In this document: positions 15,587 through 25,795 of the stretch, piece after piece | Numbering within the stretch: the first letter of the stretch is position 1 | How the letters are laid out: the number at the start of each line of letters is the position of its first letter | Origin: Pseudarthrobacter enclensis | GTDB taxonomy: Bacteria; Actinomycetota; Actinomycetes; Actinomycetales; Micrococcaceae | Length of the DNA: 64,000 bases | Assembly (NCBI RefSeq): GCF_030811655.1 | Contig: NZ_JAUSRE010000007.1 | Coordinates: forward strand, 62,001 to 126,000 | Direction: 5' to 3' | Position numbers and translations under genes: made by a program | The notes under the pieces: model-generated | What the model was told of the DNA's origin: nothing | Seen by the model: the letters and a program-made list of their open reading frames with translations, nothing else | The model's database searches: none

Positions 15587-17161
15587 TCAGGCTTCTTCGG
15601 TCCGGTAGATGCCGGCCATCCAGTCCTCCACGTCCCCGGCGTCGCGGGGCAGGGCGGCGCTGAGGTTGACGGGTCCGTCAGCGGTCATGAGGATGTCGTC
15701 CTCGATCCTGACACCAATACCGCGGTACTCCTCGGGGATTGCCAGGTCTTCCTTCTTGAAATAGAGGCCGGGCTCGATGGTGAACACCATGCCCTCCGTG
15801 AGGATACCGTCGAGGTAGAGTTCCCGCTTGGCCTGTGCGCAGTCGTGCACGTCCAGGCCCAGGTGGTGGCTGGTGCCGTGTGGCATCCAGCGGCGGTGCT
15901 GCTGGCCTTCGGGACTGACGGCCTCTTCAACGCTGACCGGCAGGATGCCCCATTCGGCCAGGCGCTCCGCCAGCACGGTGGTGGCTGCGGTATGGATGTC
16001 ACGGAACTTGGTTCCGGGCTGGGCCGCCGCGAATCCGGCGTCCGCGGCGTCGAGGACTGCCTGGTACACCTTGCGCTGGATGTCGCTGAAGGTGCCGCTG
16101 GCCGGAAGCGTCCGGGTGATGTCAGCTGTGTACAGGGAGTCGGCCTCGACGCCGGCGTCAAGAAGCAGGAGTTCGCCGGCATGGATTTTGCCGGTGTTGC
16201 GGGTCCAGTGCAGCACGGTGGCGTTGTTTCCGGACGCCGCTATGGTGTCGTAGCCAAGTTCGTTGCCCACCTCGCGTGCCCGGGCGAAGAACGCCCCCTC
16301 CACGACGCGTTCGCCGCGGGCGTGGGTGAGGGCCCGCGGCAGGGCCTTGACCACCTCTTCGAATCCCTCCACGGTGGCCGACACCGCGATCTTCATCTGC
16401 TCGATTTCCCAGTCGTCCTTGAGCAGGCGCAGTTCGGAGAGGGCTTCGCTGAGCTTCTCGTCCAGGGCGTCGAGCTCGCCAAGGTCCAGGTTCTCGGGAT
16501 CCCTGGCGGTGTTGTAGCGGGCCGTGTCCACCAGTGCGTCGATGTTGTCGTCGACCTTGCGGACCAGGCGGATGGAGATGCCGCCGATCTCCGGGGCTCC
16601 CACGTCCTTGGTGATGGCTGTTTCCAGCTGGTCGATATGCGCTGTGGCCAGCCCCAGCCGGGCTTCGAACTCCTCGAGGGTGGGGCGGGCCCCAATCCAG
16701 AACTCGCCGGCGCGGGAGTCCGCGTAGAACTGTTCCGTATCCCTGCCGGCCAGCGGCCGGAAGTAAAGTGTGGCCCGGTGGTTGCCGCCGTCGTCGCCCG
16801 TTCCCTCGTCCACCGGTTCCAGGATCAGGACGGCATCGGGTTCGTGGTCCAGGCCGAGCCCGGTCAGGTGCGCGAAGCCGGAGTGGGGCCGGAAGCGGTA
16901 GTCGCAGTCGTTGGAGCGGACCTTGAGCGGGCCGGCGGGAATGACCAGGCGTTCACCTTTGAACCGGGTCGAGATCGCCTTGCGCCGGGTTGCGGCGTAA
17001 CCGGCGACGGCGTCGCGCTGGGGAAGGTCCTGGCTGGACGGCGCCCAGTTGCTGGCCATAAAGGCCTTGAACGCGTTGGAACTGGGCCGCTGGGAGCGGT
17101 TGTTGACGCGGTCCTCCAGCGGCTGGGAAGCAGAGTTTTGGGTGTTTTCGGCATCGTTCAC
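15587..17161 (-). CDS. Xaa-Pro aminopeptidase (aminopeptidase P family, M24)
   Basis: Cytosolic metallopeptidase that removes N-terminal residues before proline. It has 524 residues: an N-terminal creatinase-like domain (FKAFMASNWAPSSQDLPQRD at the start) and a C-terminal pita-bread domain. Metal ligands fit the family: LLLDAGVEADSLYTADITRT (two Asp), GTSHHLGLDVHD (His), VFTIEPGLYF (Glu) and GIGVRIEDDILM (Glu). The GTG start overlaps the promoter region of the divergent PHP gene. I see no clear ribosome binding site, so the true start may differ slightly. Confidence 0.9.
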   Translation of the reverse strand: MNDAENTQNSASQPLEDRVNNRSQRPSSNAFKAFMASNWAPSSQDLPQRDAVAGYAATRRKAISTRFKGERLVIPAGPLKVRSNDCDYRFRPHSGFAHLTGLGLDHEPDAVLILEPVDEGTGDDGGNHRATLYFRPLAGRDTEQFYADSRAGEFWIGARPTLEEFEARLGLATAHIDQLETAITKDVGAPEIGGISIRLVRKVDDNIDALVDTARYNTARDPENLDLGELDALDEKLSEALSELRLLKDDWEIEQMKIAVSATVEGFEEVVKALPRALTHARGERVVEGAFFARAREVGNELGYDTIAASGNNATVLHWTRNTGKIHAGELLLLDAGVEADSLYTADITRTLPASGTFSDIQRKVYQAVLDAADAGFAAAQPGTKFRDIHTAATTVLAERLAEWGILPVSVEEAVSPEGQQHRRWMPHGTSHHLGLDVHDCAQAKRELYLDGILTEGMVFTIEPGLYFKKEDLAIPEEYRGIGVRIEDDILMTADGPVNLSAALPRDAGDVEDWMAGIYRTEEA

Positions 17162-17229
17162 GGCACCATCGTCTCACCAGCGTCCCGGCAGCGCGAACGG
17201 GCCTCCCCGGTCTGCTGTCCCTGGTCCAC

Positions 17230-17235
17230 TAGGCT
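17230..17235 (+). promoter_or_regulatory. -10 box of the PHP-domain gene
   Basis: TAGGCT, 6 nt (ggataa), then the GTG start. Leaderless-type spacing. Confidence 0.45.
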
Positions 17236-17241
17236 GGATAA

Positions 17242-18090
17242 GTGAGGATTGACCTGCATGCCCACTCCAACGTCTCCGACGGCACCGAGGCGCCGGCCGA
17301 TGTCATGGCCTCGGCTGCCCGTGCCGGGCTGGACGTGGTGGCCCTGACCGACCATGATTCGACGGCGGGCTGGACGGAAGCGGCGGATGCTGCTGCAACG
17401 TACGGCGTGGCCCTGGTGCCCGGCATGGAGGTCTCGTGCCGCACGGAGGAAGGCATCAGCGTCCACCTCCTGAGCTACCTGCACGACCCCACACATCCCG
17501 GCCTCTTGGAGGAGATCACCAAGGCCAAGGATTCCCGCCTGACCCGCGCTGAACGGATGGTCACCATCCTGGCCGAAGACTACCCGCTCACGTGGGACGA
17601 TGTGATCCACCACGTGGCACCCGGCGCCACCCTCGGCCGGCCGCACATCGCTGATGCCCTGGTTGCGGCGGGCGTGGTGGAGGACCGCTCAGAGGCCTTC
17701 GCCTCCATCCTCACCTCCCGCTCACGTTATTTCATCCCGCACTACGCTCCGGACCCTGCCACCGCCGTCGAACTTGTCCGTGCCGCCGGCGGCGTGCCCG
17801 TGTTCGCACACCCCGTGGCGTCTGCCCGGGGACGGATTGTGGGGGAGCGCACCTACCGCGACATGATCGACGCCGGCCTGGCCGGCCTGGAGATCGACCA
17901 CCGGGACAACCCGGAGGAGGGCCGCGACTTCCTGCGCAGGCTGGCGGCCAGGCACGGCCTGCTCATCACCGGCTCCTCCGATTACCACGGCACGGGGAAG
18001 CCGAACCTGCTGGGGGAGAACCTCACTGCACCGGACATGCTGGCCCGCATTGAGGAACTCGGCACGGGAGCCGCCGTCGTGCGTCCCTAG
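17242..18090 (+). CDS. PHP-domain phosphoesterase (TrpH/YciV-like)
   Basis: 282-residue metal-dependent phosphoesterase, probably acting on 3',5'-nucleoside bisphosphates or the 5' ends of short RNAs, as known for RNase AM/TrpH relatives. PHP motifs are MRIDLHAHSNVSDGT (metal His pair and Asp), LTDHDSTAGW, VPGMEVSCR, HPVASARG and the late ITGSSDYHG. The stop overlaps the stop of the convergent DNA methyltransferase by a few bases, so there is no room for a terminator. Confidence 0.87.
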   Translation: MRIDLHAHSNVSDGTEAPADVMASAARAGLDVVALTDHDSTAGWTEAADAAATYGVALVPGMEVSCRTEEGISVHLLSYLHDPTHPGLLEEITKAKDSRLTRAERMVTILAEDYPLTWDDVIHHVAPGATLGRPHIADALVAAGVVEDRSEAFASILTSRSRYFIPHYAPDPATAVELVRAAGGVPVFAHPVASARGRIVGERTYRDMIDAGLAGLEIDHRDNPEEGRDFLRRLAARHGLLITGSSDYHGTGKPNLLGENLTAPDMLARIEELGTGAAVVRP

Positions 18091-18959
18091 TTGGGCTGGA
18101 ACGCTGTGAAGGCGGCGTGCGCACCCAGGCGCTTGGCCATGATGTCGATGGCCGGCTGGTTCTGGTCCACGCACACGAATTTCCGGCCGAGCTTTGCGGC
18201 CACTGCCCCGAGGGTCCCGGAGCCGGCAAAGAAGTCCAGGCACCAGTCCCCGGGGCGGGATGACGCGGCCACCACGCGGCGCACCAGGCCCTCCGGCTTT
18301 TGCGTGGGGTAGCCCGTCTTTTCCTTGCCGGTGGGCGAGACGATGGTGTGCCACCAGACATCGGTGGGCAACTTGCCCAGTTCCCTTTTGGCGGGGGTCA
18401 CCAGGCCCGGCGCCATATAGGGTTCACGGTCCACCTCGGCGCTGTCGAAGTGGTATTTCGCCGGATTCTTGACGTACACCAGGATGTTGTCGTGCTTGGT
18501 GGGCCACCGGTTCTTTGCCCGGGCGCCGTAGTCGTAGGCCCAGATGATCTCGTTAAGGAAGCACTCCCGGCCGAAGATCGCATCCAGCATCACCTTGGCG
18601 TAGTGCACCTCGCGGTAGTCCAGGTGCAGGTACAGCGTCCCGTCGTCGGCCAGCAGCCGCCATGCCTCCACGAGCCGGGGCTCCAGGAAGGACCAGTAGT
18701 CGCTGAACGCGTCGTCGTAGCGGTGCAGGGCGCCTTTGATGGTGTCGTAGGAGCGGCCCTTGAAGCCCACCCGGTCACCACTGCCGTCGGCGTTGGCCAC
18801 CATCCGGGTTTCCTGGCGCTGCTGGGGCCTGCCCGTGTTGAACGGCGGGTCTACGTATATCAGCGTGAAGGCGCCGTCCGGCAGCGTGGGGAGGTACGCC
18901 GCGTTGTCCGCGTGCACCACCAGGCTGCTGCCGTCCGGCGCCCAAACAGTGTCAGTCAT
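18087..18959 (-). CDS. Orphan beta-class DNA methyltransferase
   Basis: Amino-methyltransferase for adenine N6 or cytosine N4, 290 residues. Motif IV comes first (IYVDPPFNTGR, near residue 35) and the SAM motif late (DFFAGSGTLGAVAAKLGR), which is the beta-class order. Target recognition would lie between them (about residues 60-220). No restriction gene is adjacent, so it is not an obvious restriction-modification pair. It is downstream of and close to the DEAD-box helicase (9 nt), likely in one transcript. The recognised DNA sequence cannot be predicted from this sequence. Confidence 0.87.
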   Translation of the reverse strand: MTDTVWAPDGSSLVVHADNAAYLPTLPDGAFTLIYVDPPFNTGRPQQRQETRMVANADGSGDRVGFKGRSYDTIKGALHRYDDAFSDYWSFLEPRLVEAWRLLADDGTLYLHLDYREVHYAKVMLDAIFGRECFLNEIIWAYDYGARAKNRWPTKHDNILVYVKNPAKYHFDSAEVDREPYMAPGLVTPAKRELGKLPTDVWWHTIVSPTGKEKTGYPTQKPEGLVRRVVAASSRPGDWCLDFFAGSGTLGAVAAKLGRKFVCVDQNQPAIDIMAKRLGAHAAFTAFQPN

Positions 18960-18968
18960 TTCCGGGAG

Positions 18969-20663
18969 TTAGCCCTCGGAGGTGCCGGGCTGCGTGCCTT
19001 TGTCGGCACCCGCCACCACTTCGCCATTGCGCCGGCGGGTACGGGTCCTGGTGCGGCGGGCGCGTGAGGGCTGCTCGGCGGCGGCTGCGGGCGGGGCAGC
19101 TTCAGCGGCGGGCGCCGCGTCCGGGTTTGACGTACGACGGCGGCGCTCGCCTGGGCGGGCCGCGGCGTCACCGCTGCGGCCACCTTCGCGGCGGCCGCCC
19201 TTGCCGCCGTCGGCCTTGCCGCGTCCCCGGCCGTCGCGCTCACGGGGGCGGCCCGAGTCCCGGCCGCCCCGGCTGTTCTTCTTGCCGGTCTCACCCAGGT
19301 CTTCGAGTACCTCCGCGTCAACGCCGGCAAGGGTCCGCTTGTCACGGGGCAGGCGGCCCTTGGTGCCCTCGGGGATGTCCAGGTCCGTGTACAGGTGGGG
19401 CGAGGACGAGTACGTTTCAACGGGCTCGGGTACGTTGAGGCCAAGTGCCTTGTTGATCAGGGCCCATCGGGGAACGTCGTCCCAGTCCACGAACGTGACG
19501 GCGGTGCCCTTGTTGCCGGCGCGGCCGGTGCGGCCCACCCGGTGCAGATAGATCTTCTCGTCTTCCACGCACTGGTAGTTGATGACATGGGTGACGTCCT
19601 CGACGTCGATGCCGCGGGCGGCCACGTCCGTGGCCACCAGGACATCCACCTTGTTGTTGCGGAAGGCGCGGAGAGCCTGTTCACGGGCACCCTGGCCCAG
19701 GTCGCCGTGGATGGCGGCGGCAGCGAACCCGCGGTCCACCAGTTCCTCGGCCACCTTGGCGGCGGTGCGCTTGGTCTTGGTGAAGATGATGGTCCGGCCG
19801 CGGCCGCGCGCCTGCAGGATGCGGGCCACCACTTCGGTCTTGTCCATGCTGTGTGCACGGTAGATCAGCTGGCGGATGTCCCGCTTGGTCAGGCCCTCAT
19901 CCTCGGGGTCCGCAGCGCGGATGTGGGTGGGCTGGGTCATGTAGCGGCGCGCCATCGCGATGACGGGGCCGGGCATGGTGGCGGAGAACAGGAGCGTCTG
20001 GCGGACGGCGGGGGTGGCCGCGATGAGCGTTTCCACATCCGGCAGGAAGCCCAGGTCCAGCATTTCGTCGGCTTCGTCCAGGACGACGATCTTGACGTTC
20101 TTCAGGCTCAGGTGCTTCTGCTTGTAGAGGTCGATGAGCCGGCCGGGGGTGCCGACAACCACCTCGACGCCCTGCTGCAGCGCCTCCACCTGAGGCTCGT
20201 AGGCGCGGCCGCCGTAGATGGTGGCGATCCGTGCGTTGCGTTTGCGCGACGCCGTTTGCAGGTCGTTGGCCACCTGCACGGCCAGTTCGCGGGTGGGAAC
20301 GATGACCAGGGCCTGCGGGGCGCCCGGGACTGCCAGCTTTGCGTAGCCGGGGTCATCCTGCCCCACGACGCGCTGGAGGGCCGGAATCCCGAAGCCGAGG
20401 GTCTTGCCGGTGCCGGTCTTGGCCTGGCCGATGATGTCGTGGCCGGCCAGGGCGACGGGCAGGGTCATGGCCTGGATGGGGAACGGGTGGGTGATCCCGG
20501 CGTCGGCCAGGGAGTCGACGATGTCTTCGCGGACGTTGTAGTCGGCAAAGGACTTCTCGGCGATCTCGTGCGGCGTTTCGTCCGAGATGATGGTTTCTTC
20601 CGGCTCAATGGTTTCCGTGCCGGACGCATCGCTCAGGAGCTGGTGGGTATGCAATTCACTCAC
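18969..20663 (-). CDS. DEAD-box ATP-dependent RNA helicase
   Basis: 564 residues with all helicase motifs: Q-motif region ITHPFPIQAMTLPVALAGHD, AKTGTGKT (motif I), VPTRELAVQVA (Ia), DEADEMLDLGF (II), SATMPG (III), and HRVGRTGRAGNKG (VI). The final 130 residues are a disordered Arg/Gly/Asp- then Ala-rich tail with basic clusters (RARRTRTRTRRRNGE), likely an RNA-binding extension. The GTG start has AAGGAA eight nt upstream. A role in RNA unwinding or cold adaptation and ribosome assembly is inferred. The MTase gene follows directly. Confidence 0.92.
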   Translation of the reverse strand: MSELHTHQLLSDASGTETIEPEETIISDETPHEIAEKSFADYNVREDIVDSLADAGITHPFPIQAMTLPVALAGHDIIGQAKTGTGKTLGFGIPALQRVVGQDDPGYAKLAVPGAPQALVIVPTRELAVQVANDLQTASRKRNARIATIYGGRAYEPQVEALQQGVEVVVGTPGRLIDLYKQKHLSLKNVKIVVLDEADEMLDLGFLPDVETLIAATPAVRQTLLFSATMPGPVIAMARRYMTQPTHIRAADPEDEGLTKRDIRQLIYRAHSMDKTEVVARILQARGRGRTIIFTKTKRTAAKVAEELVDRGFAAAAIHGDLGQGAREQALRAFRNNKVDVLVATDVAARGIDVEDVTHVINYQCVEDEKIYLHRVGRTGRAGNKGTAVTFVDWDDVPRWALINKALGLNVPEPVETYSSSPHLYTDLDIPEGTKGRLPRDKRTLAGVDAEVLEDLGETGKKNSRGGRDSGRPRERDGRGRGKADGGKGGRREGGRSGDAAARPGERRRRTSNPDAAPAAEAAPPAAAAEQPSRARRTRTRTRRRNGEVVAGADKGTQPGTSEG

Positions 20664-20953
20664 AGGGGAGTTTCCTTATTCATTTAGGCAATGGCGCTGC
20701 CTGCTCAACGGTCCGGCCAAGGCTGGCCGCTCCGGAGCACGCTCAGGCGCGCAAGCGATTCCAGTGGAAGCCGATCGCGGGCTATCTAATGCTGGCACTG
20801 GGGACCAGCGGGCAAATCTCAAGATCGCGTAGGGGCGGGCTTGTTGGTTTCAATGGGAGGAAATCAACGACCGGGCATCCAGTTCTACCCCTCCAGTCTA
20901 GCGGCAAGGGTCAGGAAACACGGTTTTAGGCGCTCAAGGGCGCGCGACGGGAT
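20664..20953. other. 290-bp gap between helicase and RNB ribonuclease genes
   Basis: Both flanking genes read on the minus strand, so this is the helicase leader plus any RNB trailer. I see no ORF with family resemblance. A minus-strand TTGAAA lies at 20848-20853, with only a poor -10 16-17 bp further. A short inverted repeat (CGGCCAG...TGGCCG type) lies nearer the helicase start. This would give a leader of roughly 150 nt or more. Confidence 0.4.
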
Positions 20954-22426
20954 TCAGGAGATGAGCTCGAAGTGGATCTGGCGGGTGGTGATGTCCGATG
21001 AAACCAGCCGTACCCGGACCTTGGTTCCGGATTCCAGCTCCCCGGCGCAGCGGGCCGTCACCGCCGGTTCGGCGATCTGGATGATGCCGGAACTTCCGTT
21101 GCCGTTCTTGCCGTTGCCATTGCCGTTGCCGTTCTGCGGCCTGGACCCGGAAATGACAATCGCGTCGAACTCCTGCCCAATGTGGTTTAGTAGCAGGGCC
21201 GCCTGAACTGTGTCCAGGGCCAGGCGCTCCATCCGTGACGCCAACTGGTCCGAGCCGGCCATGATGCCGGGCAGCAGCGGAAGGGCCTCCCGTGCCCAGC
21301 CTGGAACATCGCCGCCGTTGCACAGGGCCTCGCAGATGACGAGGACGAACCGGTCCACCAGGCGGCGCAGCGGTGCAGTGGTGTGGGCGTAGGCGGCACC
21401 GATGGCGGACTGGATGCCGTCTTCGGGCACAGTCCCGTCGAAGGCTGTATAAGAGGCGCCGCGGAAGAGCATGCCGGCAGAGTGCATGATGGCCAGCTGG
21501 CGCGGGTCGGTGGGGTCGAGGGACCGCAGGTACTCGCCGTAGCTGACTTCCCCGTCCCACGGCCTGCCCAGGACCTCGGTCTGCAGGCGGAAATGCTTTA
21601 ACGACCGTTCATCCGGAGCGGGCATGGTGCGCAGGATGCCTACCTTGCCTTCGAGCATGAGCTGCGCGGCCGCCATTCCCGTCATCAGGGAAATCTGCGC
21701 GTTCCAGTCTTCCACCGGAAGCTGCGGAACCGCGTCGATGCGATAACCGCCGTCGGGCATTTGGACGATTTCCTGCTCCGGCATGTTCAGGCTGGCGCCT
21801 TCACGGGCCCGCTCAAGTGCCACCCGCTTCAGGCCCACCTCACGGAGCAAATGCAGCACAGGGGAGGCTGTCCCGGCGTCGAGGTCTGCCTGGGCACCCT
21901 TGTAGCTCAGCTTGTCGCGGCTGCGTACCCGCGCCCGCCGGACGCCCACCGTCAGCACCGACGCGTCGCCGTCGAGCGTGAAGTCCCAGACGAACGCCGA
22001 ACATTCCTGGCCGGGCAGCAGGCTGCCTGCCCCTTCGCTGATGACCTCCGGATGCAGCGGGATCCGGCCGTCCGGAGCGTAGAAGGTCTGCCCGCGGCGC
22101 CGCGTCTCCGCGTCCAACGGACCTCCCGGAGCCACAAACGCCGGTACGTCCGCGATCGCGTACATCACGCGGTAGCCGTCCCCGTCCACTTCGATAAACA
22201 CGGCCTGGTCCAGGTCGGTGGAGGACGCCGGATCGATGGTCACGAACTCGACGGCGGTCAGGTCGTAGGAGGGCAGCTTCAGTGCGGCCACGGCAGCCCG
22301 GGCGTCCTCCACGGCGTCGGCAGGGTAAGTGCCCGGAAGTTCGAGTTCGGTCCGCAGCAGGCCCAACGCCTCTTCCAGGGCGTTCTTGTGGTCGTGGACG
22401 TTGGGGGCCAACCGATGATGTGACAC
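20954..22426 (-). CDS. RNB-domain exoribonuclease (RNase II/R-like, short form)
   Basis: 3'-5' exoribonuclease, 490 residues. The RNB catalytic core is visible: FVTIDPASSTDLDQAVFIE (three catalytic-site Asp), YAIADVPAFVAPG, RRRGQTFYAPDGRIPLHP, and later FRGASYTAFDG with AYAHTTAPLRRLVDRFVL. N-terminal cold-shock domains are absent, and the C-terminal part ends in a short S1-like beta region (KVRVRLVSSDITTRQIHFEL). Two Gly/Asn runs (NGNGNGNGKNGNGSSG) form a linker near residue 435. The GTG start has TACGCT 7 nt upstream. Confidence 0.86.
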   Translation of the reverse strand: MSHHRLAPNVHDHKNALEEALGLLRTELELPGTYPADAVEDARAAVAALKLPSYDLTAVEFVTIDPASSTDLDQAVFIEVDGDGYRVMYAIADVPAFVAPGGPLDAETRRRGQTFYAPDGRIPLHPEVISEGAGSLLPGQECSAFVWDFTLDGDASVLTVGVRRARVRSRDKLSYKGAQADLDAGTASPVLHLLREVGLKRVALERAREGASLNMPEQEIVQMPDGGYRIDAVPQLPVEDWNAQISLMTGMAAAQLMLEGKVGILRTMPAPDERSLKHFRLQTEVLGRPWDGEVSYGEYLRSLDPTDPRQLAIMHSAGMLFRGASYTAFDGTVPEDGIQSAIGAAYAHTTAPLRRLVDRFVLVICEALCNGGDVPGWAREALPLLPGIMAGSDQLASRMERLALDTVQAALLLNHIGQEFDAIVISGSRPQNGNGNGNGKNGNGSSGIIQIAEPAVTARCAGELESGTKVRVRLVSSDITTRQIHFELIS

Positions 22427-22433
22427 AAAAATC

Positions 22434-22439
22434 AGCGTA
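22434..22439 (-). promoter_or_regulatory. -10 box of the RNB ribonuclease gene
   Basis: TACGCT on the minus strand with a 7-nt A/T-rich spacer to the GTG start. It lies in the 36 bp between this gene and thiE. Confidence 0.45.
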
Positions 22440-22462
22440 GCTCCAAGTCCACGGATATGGCA

Positions 22463-23212
22463 TCAGGATCCGGCGGCGTCCAACGCGTCGAGGAGGGAAG
22501 CAGCAGCGGCGGCAGGATCCGGTGCGTCGGTAATTGCACGGACCACCACGATCCTGCGCGCGCCGGCTTCCGCCACCTGGTGGACGTTGCCGTGGTCGAC
22601 GCCGCCGATGGCAAACCAGGGCACCGGATCTGCCGCCTCCCGGGAAGCCTTCGCGGCGTACTTCACCAGCTCGGGGCCCACGGCCGCCCTGCCGGGCTTT
22701 GTGGGCGTGGCCCACACCGGACCCACGCAGAAGTAGTCCAGGCCCGAGGGGCCTGCGGTTGCCGCCAGTGCGGCGTCCACCTGTTCGCGCGTGTGGCTGG
22801 AGAGCCCGATGGCGGCGTTGCCGTTGACCAACGTGCGCGCAGCGGCCAGCGGAAGGTCCTTCTGGCCGATGTGGAACACCGGCGCGCCCGACAGTACGGC
22901 GATGTCGGCGCGGTCATTCACGGCCCACAACCTGCCGTGCCGGACGGCCGTTTCCTTCAGTACGGCCAGGAGATCAAGTTCCTCCGCCGCCTCGATTCCC
23001 TTGTCGCGCAGCTGGATGATGTCCACGCCACCGGTGAACGCTGCATCCACGAATTCGGCAAAGTCGCCCCGCTCCTTCCGCGCATCGGTGCAGAGGTACA
23101 GGCGCGCTGCCTTCAGGGCATCGTTGTTCCGCACATTGACGACTTCAGCATTGACGGCGCCGGCAGCCGGTGCGTGGGTAGCTGCGGGGAAGGATGGGGT
23201 GGTCGCATTCAT
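22463..23212 (-). CDS. thiE: Thiamine-phosphate synthase
   Basis: Joins HMP-pyrophosphate and thiazole phosphate to form thiamin phosphate. It has 249 residues with an N-terminal extension of about 35. Core motifs are [25 protein letters not shown] (substrate Arg/Lys), [38 protein letters not shown] and [12 protein letters not shown]. It is transcribed away from the riboswitch-thiO-thiS-thiG unit. Its TAGGCT box is 7 nt before the ATG, so thiE itself has no riboswitch leader. Confidence 0.92.
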   Translation of the reverse strand: MNATTPSFPAATHAPAAGAVNAEVVNVRNNDALKAARLYLCTDARKERGDFAEFVDAAFTGGVDIIQLRDKGIEAAEELDLLAVLKETAVRHGRLWAVNDRADIAVLSGAPVFHIGQKDLPLAAARTLVNGNAAIGLSSHTREQVDAALAATAGPSGLDYFCVGPVWATPTKPGRAAVGPELVKYAAKASREAADPVPWFAIGGVDHGNVHQVAEAGARRIVVVRAITDAPDPAAAAASLLDALDAAGS

Positions 23213-23219
23213 GCCTGCA

Positions 23220-23225
23220 AGCCTA
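23220..23225 (-). promoter_or_regulatory. -10 box of thiE, leaderless-type
   Basis: TAGGCT on the minus strand, 7 nt before the thiE ATG. The divergent riboswitch transcript starts about 25 bp away, so the two promoters overlap. Confidence 0.5.
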
Positions 23226-23246
23226 GTTCCTCTAAACTGGGCAGGT

Positions 23247-23345
23247 ACTGCGGGAGCCCGCGGCAGCTGTCACAAAGCGCCGGGCTGAGAGGGCGTCAGA
23301 GCCGACCGCTTGACCTGATCCGGTTAATGCCGGCGTAGGGAAGGA
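23247..23345 (+). ncRNA. TPP riboswitch (THI element) upstream of thiO
   Basis: Shows the conserved THI-element parts: a 5' GCGGGAGCCC arm, CGGGCTGAGAGGG (pyrimidine-binding J3-2 core), and TGACCTGATCCGGTTAATGC with CGTAGGGAAGG at the 3' end. It ends a few nt before the thiO ATG, whose AAGGAA ribosome binding site is part of or next to the last helix. Regulation of translation start by thiamin pyrophosphate is therefore likely. A TAAACT box at 23233-23238 is the probable promoter -10. Confidence 0.93.
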
Positions 23346-23351
23346 ACCCAT

Positions 23352-24649
23352 ATGCGTACCCCCATCAAAGACCACACTGGGTCCGGTGCTCCCACCCCTT
23401 CCGGTATCCGCGCCGACGTGGCAGTCATCGGCGGGGGAGTGGTGGGGCACGGCATCGCCTGGGAGGTGCAGCGGTCCGGACGCTCCGTGGTCCTCATCGA
23501 CGATGCGCCCGGTGCCGGTGCCAGCTGGGCCGCCGCAGGCATGCTGGCCCCGGTCAGCGAACTGCACTACCAGGAGGAACAGCTCCTGGAACTCATGCTC
23601 GAATCATCTTCACGCTGGCCGGCCTTTGCCGCCGGGGTCGCCGCTGCAACGGGCGCGGATTGCGGATATCTGACGACGCCGACGCTCGCCGTAGGTGCCG
23701 ACGCCGCCGACCGGCGGGCGCTCATGGACCTGCGCGCCGTGCAGCAGGCCAACGGCCTGGACGTAGAGCCCTTGACCGTGCGGGAGGCCCGCCGCCGCGA
23801 ACCCCTCCTCAGCCCGGCCATCGCCTGCGCCCTTGACACTCCCGCCGACCATCAGGTGGATCCACGGCGCCTGGTGGCAGCCCTGCGGCTGGCCCTCGCG
23901 GCCGGGGCGTCCGCGTCACCCGGGCTGGCCGCAGACGGGGCGGTGGACGGGTTTGCCGTGCCGGAGCGCGCCACCGGACTGCTGTGGCAAGGCGGAAACG
24001 TGGTTGGCGCGCGCCTTGCCGGCGGAGGCGCGGTCTTCGCCGCGGAAACAGTGGTAGCCAACGGCCTGCAGGCGGGGGCACTGGAGAACCTGCCCGGAGG
24101 GCTGCACCTTCCCCTGAGGCCCGTGCACGGGGACATTCTCCGCCTTGCCGTTCCCCGGCACCTCCAGCCACTGGTGACCTCGACCGTACGTGGCATGGTC
24201 CACGGCATCGCCGTGTACATCGTTCCGCGGCAGGACGGCACCGTGGTCATCGGCGCAACGCAGCGGGAGGACGCCCTGTCCGACGCCGTCAGCGCCGGCG
24301 GCGTCTACCAGCTGCTCCGGGACGCGCAGGCGCTGGTGCCCGCCGTCGCCGAACTCGAACTCCTGGAATGCACTGCCCGCGCCCGGCCGGGAACGCCGGA
24401 CAACGCACCGCTGCTGGGCAGGGTTCCAGTGAACCCGGGTTCACTGGACGAAGGATCCTGTGCAACAGTGCACGGTCTGATTATCGCCACGGGGTTCTTC
24501 CGGCATGGCGTCCTGCTCACCCCCGCGGCAGCGTCCATTTGCACGGAACTGCTGGATGGAAAAGCCGACCCCCGTTGGTCGCCCTTCAGCCCTGACCGGT
24601 TCTCCAGTCCACCAATTGCCGATCACAGCACCCACATCAAGGAGACAGC

Positions 24650-24653
<4 letters not shown>
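23352..24653 (+). CDS. thiO: Glycine oxidase ThiO
   Basis: FAD-dependent oxidase that makes iminoglycine for the thiazole ring of thiamin. It has 433 residues. The dinucleotide fold reads VAVIGGGVVGHGIAWEVQRS near residue 20, followed by ASWAAAGMLAPVSELHYQ, the substrate-side LRPVHGDILRL, and a late PGTPDNAPLLGRVP and GFFRHGVLLTPAAA typical of DAAO-family enzymes. It is the first gene of the thiO-thiS-thiG operon under the TPP riboswitch. Its stop overlaps thiS (GTGA). Confidence 0.92.
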
Positions 24654-25706
<1,053 letters not shown>

Positions 25707-25714
25707 TCCGATGA

Positions 25715-25765
25715 ACAGACAGCTGTGGCCACCACCCGGAATGGGTGGTGGCCACAGCTGTCTGT
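25715..25765. terminator. Perfect 23-bp hairpin after thiG
   Basis: Positions 25715-25737 pair without mismatch with 25743-25765 around a 5-nt loop. It lies between convergent thiG and a small membrane-protein gene. There is no T-tract. The stem is much longer than needed for termination. Confidence 0.7.
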
Positions 25766-25795
25766 GCTGTCGGCAGCCGCTCTGCCGGGGCGGCG

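Noticed and set aside
15545..17245. 566-codon plus-strand frame
   Set aside because: Antisense to the Xaa-Pro aminopeptidase, which has all its metal-site motifs.
18087..18959. Restriction-modification or phage-defence island
   Set aside because: No restriction enzyme or other defence gene is adjacent, neighbours are housekeeping, and base composition is not different by eye.
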